This document shows positions 1 to 8,250 of a DNA stretch of 64,000 nt, piece after piece. Location of the stretch: positions 310,001-374,000 of the forward strand of contig NZ_JARVTG010000001.1 of the NCBI RefSeq assembly GCF_029846635.1, read 5' to 3'. Both the position numbers and the translations under genes were made by a program. The stretch's first letter is position 1; each line of letters starts with the position of its first letter. The DNA comes from Pokkaliibacter sp. MBI-7. GTDB taxonomy: Bacteria; Pseudomonadota; Gammaproteobacteria; Pseudomonadales; Balneatricaceae. The notes beneath the pieces are model-generated. The model saw nothing but the letters and a program-made list of their open reading frames with translations. It was not told the origin of the DNA and did not search any database.

Positions 1-219
1 AAGCTTCAGTGGCAACAGCAGTTGAGCATCCAGCTCTGGCTACCGGATAATGCGTGGATGCAGGATCTGGACGCGAACAGCCAGCAAGAGTTAATCAGTA
101 TTTTGGGCAGCAAAGGCGTATCTGTCGCGAACTATTCACAGATGCTCGGCAAGCCCGTTTCGAACTCGGCGCCAGAGCAGTATCTGAAAGGCATGTCGCT
201 AATCGATGAGCGGGCCTGA
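1..219 (+). CDS. 3' end of a possible FliK-like (hook-length control type) protein, 5' part outside window
   Basis: The reading frame is open from the first base to a TGA at 217-219, so this is the C-terminal 72 residues of a longer protein. No domain is complete enough to identify by itself. The FliK-like guess rests on context: the next gene is a free-standing FlhB C-terminal domain, and in many gammaproteobacteria that small protein follows a FliK-like gene. The visible tail ends in a short polar stretch. The gene runs towards, and is convergent with, the chemotaxis operon. The internal TTG at 22 is not a credible start because the frame continues upstream of it. Confidence 0.45.
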   Translation, partial: KLQWQQQLSIQLWLPDNAWMQDLDANSQQELISILGSKGVSVANYSQMLGKPVSNSAPEQYLKGMSLIDERA

Positions 220-261
220 ATTTATAACCAAGGGTGGAGATGTCATGTACTGGGTGTTGAT

Positions 262-558
262 ATGAAAAAGAAACTGGCCGCTGCTCTTGAATATGACCCC
301 AGCAAAGGCAAGGCACCTCAGGTTACCGCGGTCGGTAGCGGCTTTATTGCTGAGCAGATTATTGCGTTGGCTAAGGAGGCTAACGTTCCATTACATGAAG
401 ATGCACACTTGGCTGCCATGCTCAGCCAGATGGACCCTGGCGATGAGATACCTGAGCAGCTCTATGTGGCTATCGCAGAGATTTTGGCATTCCTTTTCCG
501 GCTCAAAGAAAAACGTCAGCACCACAACAAGAAAATCGACCAGCTAATTCGTCGGTAA
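262..558 (+). CDS. Free-standing FlhB C-terminal-domain protein (EscU/YscU/HrcU family)
   Basis: This 98-residue protein aligns over nearly its whole length with the cytoplasmic part of FlhB that follows the NPTH autocleavage site; the FlhB at 12953-14077 provides the comparison. Shared features are the ALEYD/ALQY strand, the GKAP/HKAP turn, the AEQIIALAKEANVP helix, and the IPEQLYVAIAEILAFLF segment matching IPSGLYMAVAQVLAYI in FlhB. It has no membrane segments and no NPTH motif, so it cannot autocleave. Such paralogues are thought to stand in for, or modulate, the FlhB substrate-specificity switch in type III export. The start is the ATG at 262 with only a weak GGGTG ribosome site. It ends one base before the convergent DUF2802 gene. 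Confidence 0.85.
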   Translation: MKKKLAAALEYDPSKGKAPQVTAVGSGFIAEQIIALAKEANVPLHEDAHLAAMLSQMDPGDEIPEQLYVAIAEILAFLFRLKEKRQHHNKKIDQLIRR

Positions 559-559
559 A

Positions 560-988
560 TCAACGACTTTTCACTCTCTTGCGCGCATCACTGCGCACTT
601 CACGATGCAAAAGTGCGATCAACTCAGCTTCAGGTCGGCCTATGTTGCAACTAGCCATGATATCGTCAACAGAGGCGCCCATTTCCATGAGTTTGGTTGC
701 TTGGCTAATCGCTGCGCCACCACTCTCACGCCCCTCCAGGCGCTGCTGCTTTTCCATAGTGCTATAAAGGCGTTTTTCGACATCCACCAGACGCTGACCC
801 ACACCAATGGTGCTATGACTCATGATATCCACCTCACTGCGCAAAAGACTCATGAGTGCCTGAAATTGCTTTCGTTGCTGAAGCAGCCGGAAACAAGCCC
901 ACGATGCGAGCAGAAGAGATACAAGTGACAACCCGCCGATGATGAACAATACGGGCCAAATATCGGAGGCAAGCCAACCTGAGTCCAA
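560..988 (-). CDS. DUF2802 family membrane-anchored protein of the chemotaxis operon
   Basis: The protein has 142 residues. An N-terminal membrane segment (about residues 12-35) is followed by a coiled-coil-like stretch (about 36-85) and a C-terminal DUF2802 domain carrying the pattern A-LMEMGASVDDIMASC-GRPEAELIALLH. The family has no assigned biochemical role but is regularly found directly downstream of cheW in pseudomonad-type chemotaxis operons, as here. The start is a TTG at 988 preceded by AAGGA at a good distance, so a non-ATG start is likely. It is the last gene of the minus-strand chemotaxis unit, and no terminator hairpin is visible in the one-base gap to the convergent gene. Confidence 0.85.
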   Translation of the reverse strand: MDSGWLASDIWPVLFIIGGLSLVSLLLASWACFRLLQQRKQFQALMSLLRSEVDIMSHSTIGVGQRLVDVEKRLYSTMEKQQRLEGRESGGAAISQATKLMEMGASVDDIMASCNIGRPEAELIALLHREVRSDARKRVKSR

Positions 989-1143
989 AGGAACTGTCCT
1001 TAATCTAAGCCGAGGGATAAAGGTAAATGTCTAGTGGAGATAATATCCAAGCTATCGGCAGTATATTCGCCCTTCCCTTGAAGAGAGAAGGACGAATAGC
1101 AACACTTTTGGGCAATTTACATTACCAAGAACAGGGGCAAGCG

Positions 1144-1623
1144 TTACAGGTTAATAATCTCGGCCCACTCGTCTTCAGTCATCAATTTATCCAACTCAAC
1201 CAGAATCAATAGCCGGTCATTCTTGTGACAGACCCCATGGATGAACTTGGCACTCTCTTCATTACCCAGGTTGGGGGGGCTTTCAATCTCGGACTGGCTC
1301 AGATAAACCACTTCAGCTACAGCGTCGACTAAAATACCGACCACCTGATGATTCACTTCGATGATGATGATACGAGAGTTATCCGTAATTTCTGCAGGCA
1401 CCAGACCAAAGCGCTGACGAGTATCGATGACAGTAACGACATTGCCTCGAAGATTGATGATCCCCAGTACATACGCAGGTGCACCAGGGACAGGGGCAAT
1501 ATCGGTATATCGCAATACTTCCTGCACCTGCATTACGTTGACACCGTACACCTCTTTCTCAAGGCGAAACGTGACCCATTGCAGCACCGTATCATTGCCA
1601 ACTTTGGAGTTATTGCTTGCCAT
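1144..1623 (-). CDS. cheW: Chemotaxis coupling protein CheW
   Basis: CheW links methyl-accepting receptors to the kinase CheA in the chemosensory array. The 159-residue product is a single CheW domain, with the usual VTFRLEKEVYGVNV opening, the VPGAPAYVLGIINLRG segment and the VGILVDAVAEVV strand. A GTG eight codons upstream (1647) is in frame, but the ribosome site AGAGGA lies between the two and sits six bases before the ATG at 1623, so translation should start there. It lies between parP and the DUF2802 gene on the same strand. Confidence 0.95.
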   Translation of the reverse strand: MASNNSKVGNDTVLQWVTFRLEKEVYGVNVMQVQEVLRYTDIAPVPGAPAYVLGIINLRGNVVTVIDTRQRFGLVPAEITDNSRIIIIEVNHQVVGILVDAVAEVVYLSQSEIESPPNLGNEESAKFIHGVCHKNDRLLILVELDKLMTEDEWAEIINL

Positions 1624-1775
1624 ACTGAATCCTCTTTCGCATTCCACAATGAAATACGTTGCTTGGCCTACGCCTCGCTACAAATCTTAATTCTCATCTC
1701 AACTTATAGATCAGAAATTAAAAACTGATGATAAGAAAAGTGACTTATTTGCACAGAAACTGGACAAACAGAGAT

Positions 1776-2573
1776 TTACCTGTTTGCTAGTTTGGGCTGG
1801 TAATTCTTGTCGTCTGCATTAAGCATCTTACTCATAGTTCCCACATCCATGATGGCACACATATGATCAATCACTGTACCTGCTAACCATGGACGCTTAC
1901 TGCGCTCTGATCTCCAGCGCACTTCCTGTTCACCCAGTGTGATAGCTTCAGCCACATCATGGCAACCAAGCCCCCAGTCAGAGCCCTCGATCAGAATGAC
2001 GTACTTCATGGTCTTTCGCTGCTCTTCATCATAACGATCAGGCATGACCCAAAGCGCAGTATCGACTACTCGAATCATTCGACCGCCATGTGCAGGTAAC
2101 AGGCCCATAAACCATTTAGCCTGACCAAAAAGCGGCGTTAAGCCCTTTTCAGGAATAGTCAGAACCCCACCCAGCTCAATCAAAGGCACGGCCAATTTGA
2201 GCCCACTAACATTAAACAATAGGCATTCAAAGCGGTTTACTGCCCACCCAGGCTTGCCTAACTCAGGAGGAAGATTCTGACCACCATCAACTGAAGACTC
2301 TTCCTTCAGAACCACTTGCGTTTCCGCAATAACAGGCTGCTCAGCTGGGACGCTATCCCCTAGAGCAGCAGACTGCTCTTCCACCTGATCATTGACAGGC
2401 TCTTGAACATCAACAGGCACAACTTCAGTTATAACGACATCAGGTATTGCATCCAACGCTGGATCATCGCCTTCCGTCGAATACTCTGGCACCTCACTGA
2501 GCAGCGATTCAAGATAAGATTCAAGCGCCTGTCTTGGCTCTGCAAAGCTTGACTGCGTGCTACGCCGCTTCAT
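1776..2573 (-). CDS. parP: ParP-like chemotaxis array protein (CheW-like C-terminal domain)
   Basis: The protein has 265 residues: a low-complexity acidic, proline- and glutamate-rich N-terminal half (about 1-125) and a C-terminal CheW-like domain (about 130-255, with FECLLFNVSGLKLAVPL and GLGCHDVAEAITL). In Vibrio and Pseudomonas the gene after parC encodes ParP, which integrates into polar chemoreceptor arrays and ties them to ParC. Its ATG overlaps the parC stop (ATGA), indicating translational coupling. The domain layout and the parC neighbour make ParP more likely than a second CheW. Confidence 0.85.
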   Translation of the reverse strand: MKRRSTQSSFAEPRQALESYLESLLSEVPEYSTEGDDPALDAIPDVVITEVVPVDVQEPVNDQVEEQSAALGDSVPAEQPVIAETQVVLKEESSVDGGQNLPPELGKPGWAVNRFECLLFNVSGLKLAVPLIELGGVLTIPEKGLTPLFGQAKWFMGLLPAHGGRMIRVVDTALWVMPDRYDEEQRKTMKYVILIEGSDWGLGCHDVAEAITLGEQEVRWRSERSKRPWLAGTVIDHMCAIMDVGTMSKMLNADDKNYQPKLANR

Positions 2574-3367
2574 GATGCCACTCCTGCTGACGCCTCAACT
2601 TCCTGACTCAGCAAGCTTTTTAGCAGCATGCTATAAGCTCTTACTCCACGAGAGCCGGGATCTACTGCTGAGGGCACTATCCCTGACGAGCTGGCATTAC
2701 GGAATTTTGTGTCAACAGGTACAACCGCATTGGTAACCTGATCGGGAAAACTGGTCCGAATCAATCTGAGACTTTGTACAGAGGCTTGAGTGCGCCGATC
2801 ATAAAACGTAGGCAAAATACTAAAAGGCAATGGTCGCTTACGTGACTTGTTCACCAATAGCAACGTACGCAGCATTCTTTCTAGACCTTTGATCGCAAGA
2901 TATTCAGTTTGCACTGGCACAATCAAACGCTCGCAGGCTGCCATCGCATTTACCATCAGCACCCCCAAAACAGGAGGGCTATCAAGAATCACGTAGTCAA
3001 AATCATCCCACAACGTCGCTAGCGCCTTGGATACAACAAGCCCCATCCCTTCCTGCGCAGTCGCCTGCCGCTCCAATGTTGCCATAGCAGTTGAAGCGCC
3101 AATCAAACGAATATTCGGATGGCTCGTATCCAGCAGCAACTGTGTGGCGAGCCCTTCATCCAGCAGAGCGCTTGACTTAAAGAGATCATATACACTGCCG
3201 CCTATCTGGTCAGGATCATAACGGAAGTAACTGGTCAGTGAGCCATGTGGATCCAGATCAACCACCAGCACAGACTTCCCCATGTCTCCCAGCAACCCGG
3301 CCAGAGTTACTACAGAGGTTGTCTTACCCACTCCGCCTTTCTGGTTTGCCACTGCCCATACGCGCAT
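2570..3367 (-). CDS. parC: ParA-type ATPase ParC, polar chemotaxis-array localisation
   Basis: This 265-residue ParA/MinD-family ATPase begins with a deviant Walker A motif, NQKGGVGKTT, at about residues 8-17, followed by VLVVDLDPHGSLT and the switch VILDSPPVLG. ParC in Vibrio and its Pseudomonas orthologue recruit and partition chemotaxis arrays at the cell pole. The ATG at 3367 has AGGAGAGG upstream. It sits between cheB and parP; in Pseudomonas the stator genes motC-motD lie between cheB and parC, but here only about a dozen bases separate them. It is clearly ParC-like rather than the flagellar-number ATPase FlhG/FleN. Confidence 0.9.
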   Translation of the reverse strand: MRVWAVANQKGGVGKTTSVVTLAGLLGDMGKSVLVVDLDPHGSLTSYFRYDPDQIGGSVYDLFKSSALLDEGLATQLLLDTSHPNIRLIGASTAMATLERQATAQEGMGLVVSKALATLWDDFDYVILDSPPVLGVLMVNAMAACERLIVPVQTEYLAIKGLERMLRTLLLVNKSRKRPLPFSILPTFYDRRTQASVQSLRLIRTSFPDQVTNAVVPVDTKFRNASSSGIVPSAVDPGSRGVRAYSMLLKSLLSQEVEASAGVAS

Positions 3368-3380
3368 AGCCTCTCCTTAC

Positions 3381-4529
3381 TCAGCCTTTCACAGCTTTGG
3401 ACAGACGCACACCAATCTCATCAAGATCAACGATCTCGTCTGCCAATCCTGCCTTTACTATAGCCATGGGCATGCCATAGATAACGCAGCTTTGTTCGCT
3501 TTGTGCCCAGATGTCACTGCCAGACTGTTTCAACATACGAGCACCTTCTCTGCCATCCGCACCCATTCCAGTAAGCACAAGCGCTAATACCTTACCGGGA
3601 TAATGTTTGGCAGCAGAGCCAAAGGTTACGTCAACACAAGGTTTATAATTTAGCCGCTCATCACCCGGCAGAATACGCACTCGACCCGTACCGCGATGCT
3701 CAACCATCATTTGCTTTCCACCTGGCGCAAGCAGAGCAAGACCGGGGCGCAGCTCGTCGCCGTCCTCAGCCTCTTTAACCTGAATCTTGCACAACTGATT
3801 GAGACGTTCAGCAAATGCCTTGGTAAAGGCCGCTGGCATATGTTGAATCAAGACAATGGGAGACGGAAAATCTGCGGGCAATCTGGTCAGAACCTCTTGC
3901 AGTGCCACTGGTCCGCCTGTAGATGTACCAATAGCCACAAGCTGGTAACGTTTAGCCACCACAGAGGCTGAAGGCCTTGCTGGTATGGGCTGCTGCGGAG
4001 CCGGCGGCGCAACATTGGTTGAATTCAATGTACTGCGAGCTGGCTCTTCTGTACGCGTACTCCTGAAACTTGGTACAGCCGGTGTTGTACGGAGCTCGGG
4101 AGTAGTTACGGCACTTTTCAGGGTGACTCTGCGACTCTTAGCCACTGCATACAATTTGTCACGCAGGCTAGACTCCATGGCCTGACGATTACGCGAAAGA
4201 TCCTCAAAATTCTTTGGCATATAGTCCACTGCACCAGCTTCGAGAGCCTGCAGTGTTATACGTGCGCCTTCGTAGGTCATGGATGAAAACATTAATACTG
4301 GCGTAGGACGGCGCCGCATAATTTCATTTACTGCGGAGATGCCGTCCAAAGTTGGCATTTCATAGTCCATTGTGATGACATCAGGACGCAGCTCTAGCGT
4401 CTTATCTATTGCCGCCCTTCCATTCTCAGCTGTTCCGATCACCTTAAAACGGGGATCTGCTTCAAGAATTTCGGTTAACCGACGACGAAAAAACGCTGAG
4501 TCATCTACCACCAATACGGTGATGGGCAT
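3381..4529 (-). CDS. cheB: Protein-glutamate methylesterase/deamidase CheB
   Basis: CheB removes methyl groups from chemoreceptors and so resets sensitivity. The 382-residue protein has a receiver domain (about 1-125; VLVVDDSAFFRR at the start and an ITMDYEMPTLDG phosphoacceptor region), a low-complexity Pro/Ser/Thr linker (about 135-190) and a C-terminal methylesterase domain (about 195-380) with the nucleophile motif AIGTSTGGP, IVLIQHMP and ALVLTGMGADG. Phosphorylation by the upstream-encoded CheA should activate it. The partner methyltransferase CheR is not encoded in this window. Confidence 0.96.
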   Translation of the reverse strand: MPITVLVVDDSAFFRRRLTEILEADPRFKVIGTAENGRAAIDKTLELRPDVITMDYEMPTLDGISAVNEIMRRRPTPVLMFSSMTYEGARITLQALEAGAVDYMPKNFEDLSRNRQAMESSLRDKLYAVAKSRRVTLKSAVTTPELRTTPAVPSFRSTRTEEPARSTLNSTNVAPPAPQQPIPARPSASVVAKRYQLVAIGTSTGGPVALQEVLTRLPADFPSPIVLIQHMPAAFTKAFAERLNQLCKIQVKEAEDGDELRPGLALLAPGGKQMMVEHRGTGRVRILPGDERLNYKPCVDVTFGSAAKHYPGKVLALVLTGMGADGREGARMLKQSGSDIWAQSEQSCVIYGMPMAIVKAGLADEIVDLDEIGVRLSKAVKG

Positions 4530-4554
4530 TAGTTAGCTCCTCAACCCCAGACAC

Positions 4555-6954
4555 TTAACGAGATGCGTAATGTTTAAGCATGCTGGGTATATCCAAAATC
4601 AACGCGATACGTCCATCACCAGTAATGGTCGCCCCTGAAATACCTGGCGTGCCATGAAGCATTCGTCCCAGAGGCTTGATAACCACCTCCTCCTGGCCAA
4701 CCAACTGGTCTACGACAAAACCAACTCGCTGAGTACCTACGGTCACAATTACAACATGACCACTCTTGGATCCTTTCTCATCTCTGGCACGCGCAACCAG
4801 CCAGCGATGTAGATAGAACAGCGACAATGGCTTCTCTCTGACAACTACCACTTCCTGACCATCGACTACGTTAGTCTTGTTAAGATCAAGATTGAAGATT
4901 TCATTCACATTCACCAGTGGCAGCGCGAATGCCTGATCATCCAGCATAATCATCAAAGTGGGCATAATGGCGAGCGTCAAAGGAACCTTAATCTCAATGC
5001 GCGAGCCCCTGCCCTTCACCGAACGAACATTTAGAGAACCGTTCAACTGAGTAATTTTTGTTTTAACTACATCCATGCCAACGCCACGACCTGATACATC
5101 TGATATCTCGGTCTTGGTAGAAAAGCCGGGGGCAAATATAAGATTAAAACACTCAGTATCACTGAGACGTTCTGCAGCATCTGCATCAAGAACGCCTTTT
5201 TCAACCGCTTTTTTGCGTAACTTGTCAGGGTCCATACCTGCTCCATCATCTTCAATGGAAAGCAGGATATGGTCACCTTCTTGCTGAGCAGAAAGTACTA
5301 CTTTACCGATACGGCCTTTACCTGCCTGCTCTCGTTCCTCAGGGCTTTCAATACCATGATCCACGGCATTGCGAACAAGGTGAACAAGTGGGTCAGCCAA
5401 TGCTTCGACAAGGTTTTTATCAAGGTCTGTTTCTTCACCGATCAGCTCAAGATTAACCTCTTTCCTCAGTGTACGGGCAAGATCCCTAACCACTCTGGGG
5501 AAGCGACCAAATACTTTCTTGATAGGCTGCATCCGTGTCTTCATCACGGAAGTCTGAAGGTCTCCTGTGACAACATCCAGGCTGGCAACTGCCTTAACCA
5601 ATTCATCATCAGCGTGCTTCGACCCCAAACGTACCAAGCGATTTCGCACCAATACCAGCTCGCCCACCATATTCATGATGTCATCAAGGCGCTTTGTATC
5701 AACACGAACAGTGGTCTCTGCAGCAGGAGCTGCGGAACCCGCCTTATCTGCAACCGCAGCTCGCGCAGGGACTGAACCAGCCTTATCTTCAGAGACCTCT
5801 ACCGAAGCTTTTTCAGGCTCGGGCTTTGCACGCACAACCGGCTTAGGAGGTACAGGTTTATTTTCAACTGCAGGCTTAACAGTTTCAGCCTTGACCACAG
5901 AGGCTGGCTTGGCAGGCTCAACTTTCTGCACAGATACAGGCTTTTTCACCTCAGGAGGCGTGGCGCTGACAGGATGAGCAGCGGCAGCAGGTGCTCCATC
6001 AGACTCACCAAAGTGCGCAAAGGCACCCTTGTGTTGAGACTGCAACTCGTCCATTAAACGTTCAAATTCGTCATCAGAGATGAGGTCTTCCTCACCTGAT
6101 GCTTTGACTGGGCCCCGGACGCTGGACGCAGAAGACTCTGACACTTCCTGGGTATCATCAGCGACTTCTGGCGAGCCTGTATGCTTGCCCTGACCATGCA
6201 ACTGGTCTAGAAGCGCTTCGAACTCGGCATCAGTGATGTCGCCGTTCGGATCCAGATCATCAGACCCTGAGTCACTCGCATCTGAACTACCTACAGGTCC
6301 TTTTCCAGTACCATGTAGCTCATCCAGCAAGCTCTCAAACTCATCTTCGGTGATATTGTCATCACCAGACGAGCTATCAGTCTCAGAAATATCGACAGGT
6401 AAGTCATCCGACGTTATGGCTTGCAACAGATTTTCAAAATCATCATCGGTAATATCGCCGCCAGCACTAGCGCTTTCAACCTCAACAGCTTCTTCAGCCT
6501 CTGCCAGCTCTTCCTCCAGCGAACGCAAAGGTTCTGCTTCTGCTGCCTTCCGCTCCGCCTCTGAGGCTGGCTCAGCAAGCCTTCCCAGAGCTAACAGCAA
6601 CTCAGGATCTGCTGGCTCTGGCTCAAGACCAGAGCGTACCTGCTCAAACATTGCGTTGACAGTATCCAGTGCCTGAAGAACTACATCCATGAGCTCAGAA
6701 GAAACATGTCGCTTTCCAGTACGCAACACATCAAATACGTTTTCCGCGACATGGCAACAGTCAACCAAGGAGGTCAGCTGAAGAAATCCAGCCCCGCCTT
6801 TTACAGTATGAAATCCACGAAAAATTGCATTCAACAGATCCTTGTCATCTGGACGCTGCTCTAGATCCACCAGCTGCTCAGACAACAATTCCAGAATTTC
6901 TCCTGCCTCGACAAGAAAGTCCTGGAGGATCTCTTCATCCACTTCTAAGCTCAT
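4555..6954 (-). CDS. cheA: Chemotaxis histidine kinase CheA with repeated acidic linker motifs
   Basis: The 799-residue kinase has an N-terminal Hpt domain (phosphoacceptor His49 in FRGFHTVKGGAG), a long acidic then Pro/Ala/Val-rich linker (about 115-425), a dimerisation domain (about 430-500), the HATPase domain (LVHLVRNAVDHGIE N-box, EDDGAGMD G1 box, SGRGVGMDVV G2 box) and a C-terminal CheW-like regulatory domain. The P2 domain typical of enterobacterial CheA is replaced by the linker, which holds four copies of a motif of the form I-(T/S)-D/E-D/E-x-FE-x-L-(L/M) at about residues 168-176, 201-213, 240-252 and 292-304. It receives signal via CheW and phosphorylates CheY and CheB. Confidence 0.97.
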   Translation of the reverse strand: MSLEVDEEILQDFLVEAGEILELLSEQLVDLEQRPDDKDLLNAIFRGFHTVKGGAGFLQLTSLVDCCHVAENVFDVLRTGKRHVSSELMDVVLQALDTVNAMFEQVRSGLEPEPADPELLLALGRLAEPASEAERKAAEAEPLRSLEEELAEAEEAVEVESASAGGDITDDDFENLLQAITSDDLPVDISETDSSSGDDNITEDEFESLLDELHGTGKGPVGSSDASDSGSDDLDPNGDITDAEFEALLDQLHGQGKHTGSPEVADDTQEVSESSASSVRGPVKASGEEDLISDDEFERLMDELQSQHKGAFAHFGESDGAPAAAAHPVSATPPEVKKPVSVQKVEPAKPASVVKAETVKPAVENKPVPPKPVVRAKPEPEKASVEVSEDKAGSVPARAAVADKAGSAAPAAETTVRVDTKRLDDIMNMVGELVLVRNRLVRLGSKHADDELVKAVASLDVVTGDLQTSVMKTRMQPIKKVFGRFPRVVRDLARTLRKEVNLELIGEETDLDKNLVEALADPLVHLVRNAVDHGIESPEEREQAGKGRIGKVVLSAQQEGDHILLSIEDDGAGMDPDKLRKKAVEKGVLDADAAERLSDTECFNLIFAPGFSTKTEISDVSGRGVGMDVVKTKITQLNGSLNVRSVKGRGSRIEIKVPLTLAIMPTLMIMLDDQAFALPLVNVNEIFNLDLNKTNVVDGQEVVVVREKPLSLFYLHRWLVARARDEKGSKSGHVVIVTVGTQRVGFVVDQLVGQEEVVIKPLGRMLHGTPGISGATITGDGRIALILDIPSMLKHYASR

Positions 6955-6965
6955 CCGGTCACTCC

Positions 6966-7760
6966 TCAGAATCCCAGGCTGGACAACAGGTCATCGACTT
7001 CGTCTTGGCCAGATACTACGTCCTGGCTTCCTGTAGGAAGTTGTGGCCCTTCGCCAATTATTTTTTGCTCTTCTGTTTTCTGATCCTGTGGCTCGAAGTC
7101 ATGGGTAATTCCAGAGATGAAATCCACCTTGCCTGCCATACGCACCATCTGCACCAGATTTCGCTCAACTTCTGTGACGAGCGATATCACCCGGCGTATA
7201 AGCTGCCCGGTCAAATCCTGATAACCCTGGGCCATCAAAATTTCGGTAAGGTTGGTATTAAGAGATTTGGAGCCAGACTCAACTTGCTTAAGGAACTCAG
7301 AGGTTCGCTTGAATAATTCACGGAATGCCTTGGCATCCATTTCACGCTTAACGAGGCGCTCCCAATCCTCTCTCAATAGCTCGGCCTGGCTACCTAGCTT
7401 TTCAGCTACGGGCATACTCTCATCCACCATGTCCATGGTGCGATTAGCCGCTGTACCTGTAAGTTCAATAACATAATTCAAACGCTCGGAAGCATCTGTG
7501 ATGTTTTGAACATCTTCTGAATGGGCAATCAGAACATTGTGCTCAAAGTCAGAGTGAAAGGCCTTAATTGACTCATGCAACGCACGAGTTAACTTACCGA
7601 CTTCTCTAAACAAGGCCTCATTACGAGCCTCGCTGAGGCGATGAATAACCCGAATAGCGCCACTGAAATCACCTGACTCCAGTTGCCCCATTATCTCCTC
7701 AGCCCCCCGTATCAGGGTCTGCTCAAACTCTTGCAGATCCGTTTTCTCTTGTCCTGACAT
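6966..7760 (-). CDS. cheZ: CheY phosphatase CheZ
   Basis: CheZ speeds dephosphorylation of CheY-P. The 264-residue protein is mostly helical, with the active-site region ILMAQGYQDLTGQLIRRVI, where the glutamine of GYQDLTGQ is the catalytic residue in the family. At the extreme C terminus VDDLLSSLGF matches the conserved helix that tethers CheZ to CheY. It lies 15 bases after cheY and 11 before cheA, consistent with one transcript. Confidence 0.95.
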   Translation of the reverse strand: MSGQEKTDLQEFEQTLIRGAEEIMGQLESGDFSGAIRVIHRLSEARNEALFREVGKLTRALHESIKAFHSDFEHNVLIAHSEDVQNITDASERLNYVIELTGTAANRTMDMVDESMPVAEKLGSQAELLREDWERLVKREMDAKAFRELFKRTSEFLKQVESGSKSLNTNLTEILMAQGYQDLTGQLIRRVISLVTEVERNLVQMVRMAGKVDFISGITHDFEPQDQKTEEQKIIGEGPQLPTGSQDVVSGQDEVDDLLSSLGF

Positions 7761-7775
7761 ACAGGGTTACCTTAG

Positions 7776-8168
7776 TTACGAAGTGGCTTCTATACGTTCA
7801 AAGATTTTCTCAATCTTTTCTTTAAGAACCGCAGCGGTAAACGGCTTGACCACATATCCGTTAACACCAGCTTGTGCAGCAGCGATAATCTGCTCGCGTT
7901 TAGCTTCAGCGGTTACCATCAGGACAGGTAAACGAGCCAGCTTGGGATCGGCACGAACTGCCTTCAGCAGATCGATACCTGACATGCCAGGCATGTTCCA
8001 GTCGGTGACGAGGAAATCAATATTTCCACTTTTCAGTATCGGCAATGCCGTACTACCGTCATCAGCCTCTACCGTGTTGGTAAAGCCAAGATCACGCAGC
8101 AGATTCTTGATAATTCGTCTCATCGTCGAAAAATCATCAACGATAAGAATTTTCATGTTTTTATCCAA
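7776..8168 (-). CDS. cheY: Chemotaxis response regulator CheY
   Basis: This single receiver domain, about 130 residues, starts with KILIVDDFSTMRR, has the phosphoacceptor Asp in VTDWNMPGM, the switch Thr in VTAEAK and the Lys in VKPF. Phosphorylated CheY binds FliM and changes motor rotation. I place the start at a TTG at 8168 because a full GGAGG lies five bases upstream of it; this gives MDKNMKILIVDD. Alternatives are the ATG at 8156, with a weaker site, and the ATG at 8183, whose own upstream site is poorly spaced. Confidence 0.95.
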   Translation of the reverse strand: MDKNMKILIVDDFSTMRRIIKNLLRDLGFTNTVEADDGSTALPILKSGNIDFLVTDWNMPGMSGIDLLKAVRADPKLARLPVLMVTAEAKREQIIAAAQAGVNGYVVKPFTAAVLKEKIEKIFERIEATS

Positions 8169-8250
8169 GGCAACCTCCGTCATGCCTCAACGGCTGAGCC
8201 CAAAGCTCTTATAAAAATTAGTTTAACTTCAAATCTTTACAAGGTGAGTT

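Noticed and set aside
2570..3367. ParA-type ATPase taken as relocated FleN/FlhG
   Set aside because: The start and switch sequences and the parP neighbour fit ParC.
5269..5775. Long plus-strand frame antisense to cheA
   Set aside because: Shadow of the cheA coding pattern, with no ribosome site or recognisable domain.
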